A stretch of 64,000 bases of DNA from Actinophytocola sp049647105 (GTDB taxonomy: Bacteria; Actinomycetota; Actinomycetes; Mycobacteriales; Pseudonocardiaceae), in the NCBI RefSeq assembly GCF_049647105.1, contig NZ_JBARWZ010000147.1:1-64000 (forward strand), in the 5' to 3' direction. Numbering within the stretch: position 1 is the first letter of the stretch; every line of letters starts with the position of its first letter. Shown here one piece after another: positions 58,059-64,000 of the stretch. Below the pieces are notes generated by a model. It was given only the letters and a program-made list of their open reading frames with translations. It was not told where the DNA came from and searched no databases. The position numbers and the translations under genes are program-made.

Positions 58059-59306
58059 GTGTCGAGCACAGAGCCGTGGCCCATCGAAAGTCTGCCGCTC
58101 GTCGGCGGTCCCGACTTCCCCATCGGCATCTTCTGGCCGCCGCACCCATATGAGGTGACGCTGGCGCGCTACCAGGAGATCGCCGCCGCGGGGATGACGT
58201 TCCTCATCACCGGCAACTACATGTTCGACCAGCACATCAACCGGCGCGCGCTCGACCTCGCCGGGCAGACCGGGTTGAAGGTGCTGGTGAACTCGCCCGA
58301 GCCGAGGCTGTCGGCCATCACGTCGACCCTTTCGGTCACCGACGACCTGCAGGCGCCGCTGCGGATCAGCACCTCCGACGCGCGCAGGCTGGTGCAGATC
58401 ATGCTCGACGAGTACCGGCGGTTCCCCGCGTTCGCCGGTTTCGACGTGTACGACGAGCCACCCGCCACCAAGTTCCCGACCGTGGCCGCGGTGACGAAGC
58501 TGGTGCGTGAGCTGGGGCCGACGGTGCTGCCGTACTCGAACCTGTGGCCCGGCACCGGCGCGGGCTACGCGGCGTTCGTGAAGAGCTTCGTCGACACCGT
58601 GCACCCGCCGGTGCTGTCGTTCGACCGGTACCCGTTCCTCAACACCGGCCTGGACATCAACTACTTCGACAACTGGGCCATCATCCGCAAGGCGGCACTG
58701 GCCGAGGGAATCCCGACGTGGACCTACATCCAGTCGGTCAAGTTCCAGAACCGGGTGGTGCCGACCGAGGCGCAGCTGCGGTGGCAGATCAACATGAGCC
58801 TCGCGTACGGCGCGAAGGGCATCCAGTACTTCACCTACTGGACCCCGGAGATCGCGCGGGGCGAGGCGTTCGAGTCGGCCATCATCAACGCCGACGGCAC
58901 CCGCACCCCCCTGTACGACATCGCGTCGCGGATCAACCGCGAATGGCTCGCGCCGATCGGCCGTGAGCTGAAGCCGCTGGTGTCGGTGTCCGCGACGCAC
59001 GCCAACGACAACCCGCTGCCACCCGGCACGGAGGCGTTCGCCCCCGACGACCACGTGCTGGCCGTCGAGGGCGGTGCGGTGGTGGTCGGCCAGTTCCGCG
59101 CCGCGGCCGAGGACGGCAGGCGGTGGGTGCTGGTGGTCAACCGCTCCGACACCAAGGACACGACCGTCACGCTGACGTTCGGTCCAGCCGCCGCCCGCAG
59201 CGAGGAGTTCCGGATCGAGGCCGCCGACTTCGCCTCGGCGTCCGCCGACAAGGTGACGGTGCAGCTCTCCGCAGGCGGCGCCGCACTGTTCCGCCTCGGC
59301 GACTGA
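58059..59306 (+). CDS. Glycoside-hydrolase-like TIM-barrel protein
   Basis: This is a protein of 415 residues without a signal peptide. GFDVYDEPPA (a likely acid/base Glu), LSFDRYPFLNTG and GIQYFTYWTPE recall beta-galactosidase-like TIM barrels, followed by a C-terminal beta domain from about residue 320. The exact family is not recognised and the substrate is unknown. GTG 58059 is preceded by GGTGGAGAG. It is divergent from the ARMT1-like gene. Confidence 0.75.
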   Translation: MSSTEPWPIESLPLVGGPDFPIGIFWPPHPYEVTLARYQEIAAAGMTFLITGNYMFDQHINRRALDLAGQTGLKVLVNSPEPRLSAITSTLSVTDDLQAPLRISTSDARRLVQIMLDEYRRFPAFAGFDVYDEPPATKFPTVAAVTKLVRELGPTVLPYSNLWPGTGAGYAAFVKSFVDTVHPPVLSFDRYPFLNTGLDINYFDNWAIIRKAALAEGIPTWTYIQSVKFQNRVVPTEAQLRWQINMSLAYGAKGIQYFTYWTPEIARGEAFESAIINADGTRTPLYDIASRINREWLAPIGRELKPLVSVSATHANDNPLPPGTEAFAPDDHVLAVEGGAVVVGQFRAAAEDGRRWVLVVNRSDTKDTTVTLTFGPAAARSEEFRIEAADFASASADKVTVQLSAGGAALFRLGD

Positions 59307-59467
59307 CCCGTCACGCGCCGAGCGCGAGCGACGCTGCCGAGCCCGATCGCAACGTCGCACGATGACACGTCGTGGCCAACCTGGCGGTAGTCCCAGATGG
59401 TTCGGGCATCCCGCCGGTTCCGCTCGGTGATATCGCCGCGCGAATTGCTCACTGTCGAATCGCTCCT

Positions 59468-59650
59468 TAACGTCCGCGGCCTGGCGGTACCAAGCCACGG
59501 CCACCACGAACGCGGCATCCCGTAGTCCGCGAGCGGTTCGACGACCCACCTCGTGCGCAGATAGATCGACAACGCCGAGAACCCGACCACGGCGGCGGCG
59601 ACCAGCATGACGATGACGTACTCCTCACCGCCACCCCCGATGACCCCCAT
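59468..59650 (-). pseudogene. Possible remnant of a DoxX-like membrane protein
   Basis: The - strand reads a hydrophobic helix then SALSIYLRTRWVVEPLADYG and MPRSWWPWLG, which recalls the first third of DoxX-like proteins. The downstream frame loses membrane character and runs into unrelated sequence under the + strand gene. The gap 59307-59890 (584 bases) otherwise shows only the promoter region of the beta-helix gene. Confidence 0.35.
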
Positions 59651-59890
59651 TTGTGTTTAATCGAAACCACGTGTCAATACTCTTTCGGGTGTCGGTGTCT
59701 CCGGCGTTGCGGCCGTAGCGTATGTTGGCAGTTGTCACGCATCTAGCGATGATCGCAAACGTGGCACGCGAGCCGGAGTTTTGTTTGGCAGGATTCGGAC
59801 GCGGTCCGCTCCGAACCCCTCCCGATGACGTACTCGCGCCATTCGGTAATTCGGCAATCCCGATTATGTTCGAGGAAATGAAGGCGCGTC

Positions 59891-60760
59891 ATGCGACGCA
59901 TCCGCACTGTTGTCCAAGCCCTGTTCGGCATCACCGCCGCCACCGCGAGTCTGATCGCGCTGGCCCCGACGGCGCAGGCCATCACCATCCCGGTGGCCTG
60001 TGGTGAGAACGCGTTGGTCGCGGCGGTGAACCTGGCCAACTCCACCCCCACCTCGGACACCCTCGTACTGGCGGGAGGCTGCACCTACCGTATGACCACC
60101 AGTCATGGTGGCGCCGCGAACGCGCTGCCGGTGATCACCACCCCGATCGAGATGATCGGTCCTGCCACCGTCACCAACGCCTCACTGCTGGGCCTCGGAC
60201 TGTTCCGGATCGCCGAGGTCGGTCCGACCGGCAATCTCACGCTCACCACCGGAGTCGCGTTCACCCGGGGCAACGTGCTCGGTGACGGCGGTGGCATCCT
60301 CAACCGCGGCGCGGTGACCCTCACCGGCAGCACCCTGACCGGCAACACCGCATCGGGCAACGGCGGCGGTCTCGCCAACGCGGACACCCCGACCGGCACC
60401 GCGCCTGCCGCGACGTTCACCAACAGCCCACTGTCGGGCAACACGACCCTGCTCGGCAACGGCGGCGCCATCTACAACGGGCTTCGCGGCACGCTGACCG
60501 TCACCGGTGTGTCCGGCAGCCCACTGTTCGTCACCGGCAACTACGCGGGCCGTGGCGGCGGAATCTCGGCGGTCAACGCCACCGCGACGACCCTCACCCA
60601 GACCGCCGTGACCAACAACCACTCGCTGCTGCTCCTCGGCACCGCGGGCGGCGTGGACCGGCAGGGCGGCACCATGACCACGACCAACGCGCCCATCACC
60701 GCGAACACCCCGAACAACTGTGTCGGCGCCACCCCCGCGGTCCCCAACTGCACGGGCTGA
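59891..60760 (+). CDS. Secreted right-handed beta-helix protein
   Basis: This is a protein of 289 residues with a signal peptide (Arg-rich start, hydrophobic core, cleavage near AQA at residue 30). The mature part is made of repeated Gly/Thr/Asn-rich turns such as GDGGGILNRGAVTLTGSTLT, GNGGGLANAD and GNGGAIYNGLRGTLT, the pattern of polymorphic outer-membrane-type parallel beta-helices. It may bind polysaccharide; no catalytic residues are evident. ATG 59891. Confidence 0.8.
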   Translation: MRRIRTVVQALFGITAATASLIALAPTAQAITIPVACGENALVAAVNLANSTPTSDTLVLAGGCTYRMTTSHGGAANALPVITTPIEMIGPATVTNASLLGLGLFRIAEVGPTGNLTLTTGVAFTRGNVLGDGGGILNRGAVTLTGSTLTGNTASGNGGGLANADTPTGTAPAATFTNSPLSGNTTLLGNGGAIYNGLRGTLTVTGVSGSPLFVTGNYAGRGGGISAVNATATTLTQTAVTNNHSLLLLGTAGGVDRQGGTMTTTNAPITANTPNNCVGATPAVPNCTG

Positions 60761-60775
60761 CAGCGATTCGATGCC

Positions 60776-60820
60776 CTGAGGACGCTTTCGGGACGCTCAC
60801 CGACTCGAAGGCGTCCTCAG
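60776..60820. terminator. Bidirectional hairpin at 60.8 kb
   Basis: CTGAGGACGCTTTCG pairs with CGAAGGCGTCCTCAG with one mismatch, enclosing 15 bases. It lies between convergent genes and overlaps the last codons of the leftward phosphotransferase-like gene. It is another member of the CGCTTTC hairpin family. Confidence 0.7.
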
Positions 60821-61636
60821 CGCACCCAGCAAGGTGGCCGCCGCGGCTTGTGCGGGCTCGAACTGAGGTCCGGCATAGTCCGCGCCCGCCTCGATGATGA
60901 CCGCGCAGGCGTAGAGCTGGGAGAGCCGCCCCGAGCGGGTACCGAGGTCGGCCTGGCGTTCGCGTCGCACCCGCTCGGCGAGCGCCGGGACGGCCAGGGA
61001 CTCACGCCAGAGGATGGCCGCGTCGTAGCCGCGCGGCGCCAGGCCCCAGTCCTCCCAATCCAGGAAACAGCAGTTCGGAGCGGTGACGTTGGCCCAGGCC
61101 AGGTCCGCGTGGGCAGTGGTCCACTCGGTGATCGTGGTGTCGACGTCCGGGAACACCTGGTGGATGGTCGTGCCGATCCGCTCCCGCGTGATCCGGCTGC
61201 CCGCCGAGGTGGCGACGCGAGTGGTGGGATGCTTGGCCAGCGCGTCGAGCGAACTGTTCAGCGTCGCCCACCAGGACTCGGACAGCTCCGGTTCGATGGT
61301 CAGGGTGCCGCCTGGCTTGATGGGCGGGTCGGCGACGAGCTCGATCTCGTCGGCTCGCCACATCACCCCGAGGTCGTGGTCGAGCCAGGACAGGCCCTGG
61401 TACCAGGCCGGCATTGCCACGCCATTCAGTACCGCGGCGTCTTCGTTACCCCAGCCTTGGCCATCCAGGCGGGACAGGTCACGAATCTCGATGCGAACCC
61501 AGGTGTCGCGATCGGTTCGGAAACCGAGGGAGCGGCGTTTGCGGACTTCGGTCGTGAGGTCGAATTGAAGACCGAGCCGGCGATGGACGTGATCGACTAT
61601 GACGTCGGTCGAGTGTTTGCGAAGATCTGGCAGCAC
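60797..61636 (-). CDS. Aminoglycoside-phosphotransferase-like protein
   Basis: This is a protein of 279 residues with the APH/choline-kinase catalytic loop TTAHADLAWANV (catalytic Asp and metal-binding Asn) and the metal motif FLDWEDWGLAPRGYD. The N-lobe is short and divergent, so ATP binding is less certain. Its last residues are encoded within the terminator hairpin. The start is GTG 61636; the substrate is unknown and resistance should not be assumed. Confidence 0.8.
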   Translation of the reverse strand: MLPDLRKHSTDVIVDHVHRRLGLQFDLTTEVRKRRSLGFRTDRDTWVRIEIRDLSRLDGQGWGNEDAAVLNGVAMPAWYQGLSWLDHDLGVMWRADEIELVADPPIKPGGTLTIEPELSESWWATLNSSLDALAKHPTTRVATSAGSRITRERIGTTIHQVFPDVDTTITEWTTAHADLAWANVTAPNCCFLDWEDWGLAPRGYDAAILWRESLAVPALAERVRRERQADLGTRSGRLSQLYACAVIIEAGADYAGPQFEPAQAAAATLLGALRTPSSR

Positions 61637-61708
61637 GGGGAAATTCTAGTCGAATTCGCACCGAGTGGGATTCCGGCGCCGGCGTATGAATAGGTTTACA
61701 TTAGGGCG

Positions 61709-62743
61709 ATGCGTGCTGTTGTGTACTCCGCGTACGGGGAGCCGCCGGTGGTGACGACCGTGCCCGAGCCGGTCGCGCCGGACGGGGGTGCGGTGCTCGA
61801 GGTACGGGCAACCGGGGTGTGCCGGTCGGACTGGCATGCCTGGCGCGGCCACGAGCCGGTGCCGCTGCCGCACACACCGGGCCACGAGCTGTCCGGGGTG
61901 GTCGCCGAGATCGGCGCCGGGGTCACCCGGTGGCGGCCGGGCGACCGGGTGACCGTGCCGTTCGTGTGCGGGTGCGGGGCCTGCGGGTACTGCCGGGCGG
62001 GCGACGCGCAGGTCTGTCCACATCAGACACAGCCGGGGTTCACCGGGCCGGGGTCGTTCGCCGAGCGGGTCGTCGTCCACGCCGCGGACACGAACCTGGT
62101 GGCGCTGCCCGGCTCCGTCGACTTCGTGACCGCCGCGTCACTCGGTTGCCGGTTCGCCACCGCCTACCGCGCACTCACCGCCCACGGCCGCCTCGCCGAG
62201 GGTGACTGGCTGGCCGTCCACGGCTGCGGCGGGCTGGGGCTCTCGGCCGTGCAGATCGGGGTGGCGCTTGGCGCGCGGGTGATCGCCGTCGACATCGCGC
62301 CATCGGCGCTGACGCTGGCCGCCGAACTCGGTGCGGCACACACGATCGACGCCACGTCCGAGCCCGACCCGGCCGCCGAGGTGCTGGCGCTCTCCGGCGG
62401 CGGCGCGACCGTGTCGATCGACGCGCTCGGCTCGCCGGGTACCGCGGCCGCGTCGGTGCGCGGCCTGCGCCGCCGGGGCAGGCACGTGCAGGCCGGGCTG
62501 CTGCTGGACGGCCCGACCCCGCTGCCGATGGACGTGGTGATCGCCAAGGAGCTGTCGATCCACGGCACCCACGGCATGGCGGCCGTCGACTACCCACCGC
62601 TGCTGGCGCTGGTCGCCGACGGCACGCTACGGCCCGATCTACTGGTCGGCTCGGTCGTCGGGCTCGACGAGGCGCCCGCCGCCCTCACCGCGATGGACCA
62701 CCCGCCGACCGGGCCGGGCATGACGGTCGTCGCCATCGGGTAG
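61709..62743 (+). CDS. Zinc-dependent alcohol dehydrogenase
   Basis: This is a medium-chain dehydrogenase of 344 residues. The catalytic zinc ligands are Cys in ATGVCRSDWH and His-Glu in TPGHELSG; the structural zinc loop CGCGACGYCRAGDAQVC carries the four-cysteine pattern. The nucleotide fold is GCGGLGLSAVQ followed by IAVDIAPSALTLA. ATG 61709. Its last 100 bases overlap a leftward frame belonging to the broken methyltransferase. Confidence 0.92.
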   Translation: MRAVVYSAYGEPPVVTTVPEPVAPDGGAVLEVRATGVCRSDWHAWRGHEPVPLPHTPGHELSGVVAEIGAGVTRWRPGDRVTVPFVCGCGACGYCRAGDAQVCPHQTQPGFTGPGSFAERVVVHAADTNLVALPGSVDFVTAASLGCRFATAYRALTAHGRLAEGDWLAVHGCGGLGLSAVQIGVALGARVIAVDIAPSALTLAAELGAAHTIDATSEPDPAAEVLALSGGGATVSIDALGSPGTAAASVRGLRRRGRHVQAGLLLDGPTPLPMDVVIAKELSIHGTHGMAAVDYPPLLALVADGTLRPDLLVGSVVGLDEAPAALTAMDHPPTGPGMTVVAIG

Positions 62744-63496
62744 CGGGACCGAGGCGATCATCGCGAACACCCGGTGCGGCACCATGAGCGGCTCCTCGCC
62801 GAACCGGTCCCGCAGCAACCGTGCCAGGTCGGCGTCGAACGCCGCGACGGTGTCCTCCGGCAGGCTCGCGCCGACGCCGTTCGAGCTGCGCACCCGGCCG
62901 CGCCACGCGGCGTGCGGGTACGGGACGTCGACGTCGAAGGTGAAGGTCTCCAGGCCGGCGAACCCCGCGAGGTCCGCCATCCGCGAGTCTGGAGTTCAGA
63001 ACCCGCGAGTCCTCGGTTCAGAACCCCCGAGTCCTCGGTTCAGAACCCCCGAGTCCTCGGTTCAGAACCCGCGAGTCCTCGGTTCAGAACCCGCGAGTCC
63101 TCGGTTCGGGACCCGCGAGTCTAGGGTTCAGAACCCGCGAGTCCTCGGTTCGGGACCCGCGAGTCTAGGGTTCAGAACCCGCGAGTCCTCGGTTCGGGAC
63201 CCGCGAGTCTGGGGTTCGGGACCCGCGAGTCTGGGGTTCAGAACCACGTCCCACCCCCCGCCCGGCAGACCGGTGTCCTCCGCCCGCGCCACCCGGTAGG
63301 TCACCTCGACCCCGGTCACCACGCACCCGGCGGCGGCGAGCTCCCGTGCGAGCGCACCGGTGCCGGTGCCGAGATCCGCGACGCGCTGCCCTGGCACGCC
63401 GATCCCGAGCGCGGCGAGGCGGGTGAAGAACTCCGGCGGGAAGCCGGTCCGGTACTTCGCGTAGTCCGTCGCTGTAGGACCGAAATCGACGCTCAT
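62639..63496 (-). pseudogene. SAM methyltransferase broken by a tandem-repeat array
   Basis: The 5' part (63496 leftward) encodes MSVDFGPTATDYAKYRTGFP, the SAM motif VADLGTGTGALARELAAAG, and VTYRVARAEDTGLPGGGWDV, then enters the 22-bp repeats and stops at 63128. The 3' part (62980 leftward) encodes the family's C-terminal region (AGLETFTFDVDVPYPHAAWR, LMVPHRVFAMIASVP). The central catalytic section, roughly 70-80 residues, is missing, and a shorter deletion seems to lie just after VTGVE. The ATG overlaps the HxlR stop by four bases, so it was the second gene of that pair. Confidence 0.8.
62984..63247. repeat. Twelve 22-bp tandem repeats
   Basis: CGAGTC starts every 22 bases from 62984 to 63226, giving exactly twelve units. 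Units read CGAGTC, then CTC, TGG or TAG, then GGTTC (GAGTTC-type in the first), then AGAA or GGGA, then CCCGC or CCCCC. Many units contain the small palindrome GGTTCAGAACC. The array replaces the middle of a methyltransferase gene. Confidence 0.95.
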
Positions 63497-63831
63497 GACA
63501 CGCCATCCTGGGCCGCGAGCAGGTCGTCCCCGTGCCGGTCGGCCCAGTCGCCGAGTGCCTCGAGCGGGCCGAGCAGCGACTCACCCAGCGGGGTGCGTGC
63601 GTACTCGACGCGGGGCGGCGCCTCCCGGTACCGCTGCCGCGTGACGAGCCCGTTGTGCTCGAGGCGGCGCAGCGTCTCGGCGAGCGCCTTGTCGCTGATG
63701 CCGCCGATCCGCCCGCGCAACGTGACCGGCCGCACCGGCCCGTTGCGCAGCGCCCACAGCACGACGCCGTGCCACGTGTTGGCGAGCAGGTCCAACGCCA
63801 TGCGCGCACGGCAGTCAGGCAGGTATTCCAT
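63493..63831 (-). CDS. HxlR family transcriptional regulator
   Basis: This is a winged-helix regulator of 112 residues: CRARMALDLLANTWHGVVLW, LRGRIGGISDKALAETLRRL and GLVTRQRYREAPPRVEYART. A cysteine in the N-terminal arm (PDCRARM) is the usual redox or electrophile sensor position in this family. ATG 63831. It overlaps the broken methyltransferase by four bases and is divergent from the gene at 63919. Confidence 0.9.
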   Translation of the reverse strand: MEYLPDCRARMALDLLANTWHGVVLWALRNGPVRPVTLRGRIGGISDKALAETLRRLEHNGLVTRQRYREAPPRVEYARTPLGESLLGPLEALGDWADRHGDDLLAAQDGVS

Positions 63832-63918
63832 CGCGTGCTCCCATTGTCACCACGCCGACGCACACCGATCGGTAGGCATCGGCGCACCTACCGTCCCTTC
63901 CTAACAGAAGGAGGACGG

Positions 63919-64000
63919 ATGCGAATCGGGATCCTGGGCACGGGCAACATCGGCACGGCGCTCGGCGCGGGCCGGAGCGCGCGGCGCTGCTGGAGGCCAC
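63919..64000 (+). CDS. Start of a Rossmann-fold NAD(P)-binding protein (truncated by window)
   Basis: ATG 63919 follows AGAAGGAGGA. The first residues MRIGILGTGNIGTALG are the dinucleotide-binding start typical of NADPH:F420 reductase-like proteins. After residue 16 the frame gives an unusual Arg-rich run, whereas a neighbouring frame reads GPERAALLEA, so a small internal deletion or frameshift near 63967 is possible. Too little is visible to decide. Confidence 0.55.
   Translation, partial: MRIGILGTGNIGTALGAGRSARRCWRP

Noticed and set aside
58835..59650. A full-length 271-codon - strand membrane protein gene
   Set aside because: Only the first 60 or so residues look like protein; the rest overlaps the + strand glycosidase-like gene as a shadow.
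60797..61636. Antibiotic resistance gene
   Set aside because: The phosphotransferase-like fold has a divergent N-lobe and no link to an antibiotic cluster; calling it resistance would be guesswork.
62984..63247. CRISPR array
   Set aside because: The 22-base units are contiguous with no unique spacers, and no cas genes are present.

Overview
The window is high-GC actinobacterial DNA. GC-rich codon use, SARP regulators, type I PKS architecture, a SigC-like ECF factor and the style of the intergenic repeats suggest a Pseudonocardiaceae-type organism, perhaps Amycolatopsis-like; the genus is an inference. No rRNA, tRNA, IS element, CRISPR array or phage gene was seen.

Bases 1-13.5 kb and 13.6-26.4 kb form a type I polyketide locus. 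A 4266-residue PKS on the + strand (adenylating loading domain, degenerate KR, ACP, then two KS-AT-DH-KR-ACP modules) should hand its chain to a second PKS on the - strand that runs off the left edge (KS-AT-DH-KR visible). All three ATs look malonyl-specific and every module carries KR plus DH, so the visible part should make a polyene. An operon of MFS exporter, P450, free acyl ligase and the second PKS runs leftward. A type II thioesterase, a 61-residue Ser/Thr-rich peptide gene and a SARP regulator lie between the two PKS genes. A MerR regulator with two divergent membrane-protein genes sits inside this locus and may be unrelated.

Bases 27-48.3 kb hold the five enzyme types of isonitrile lipopeptide biosynthesis: acyl ligase, FcoT-like thioesterase, ACP, Fe/2-oxoglutarate isonitrile-forming oxygenase and NRPS. 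They are split into two blocks. The right block is one tightly overlapping - strand operon: oxygenase, ACP, NRPS, MFS exporter, then a binding protein, permease and ATPase of the FecBCD type. Its promoter (GGAAC-N17-CGACTA) matches one in front of a zinc-finger anti-sigma gene that diverges from a SigC-like ECF sigma factor. Between the two blocks lies a TOMM module (fused E1-like/YcaO cyclodehydratase plus SagB-type dehydrogenase) preceded by SARP-type direct repeats, and a NarL-type two-component pair. Together this suggests a secreted metal-binding isonitrile (chalkophore-like) compound with its own export, re-uptake and sigma control, with an unassigned azoline-forming module embedded in it.

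Bases 49-56 kb continue a metal theme: an alpha/beta hydrolase, a copper-type P1B ATPase with two near-identical HMA domains, a membrane-anchored His-rich protein, a siderophore-interacting flavoprotein, and a DJ-1/PfpI protein of the isonitrile-hydratase type. Bases 56-64 kb look like ordinary chromosome (ARMT1-like protein, degenerate HAD, glycosidase-like protein, beta-helix protein, phosphotransferase-like protein, alcohol dehydrogenase, HxlR regulator). This part includes a methyltransferase gene broken by exactly twelve 22-bp tandem repeats.
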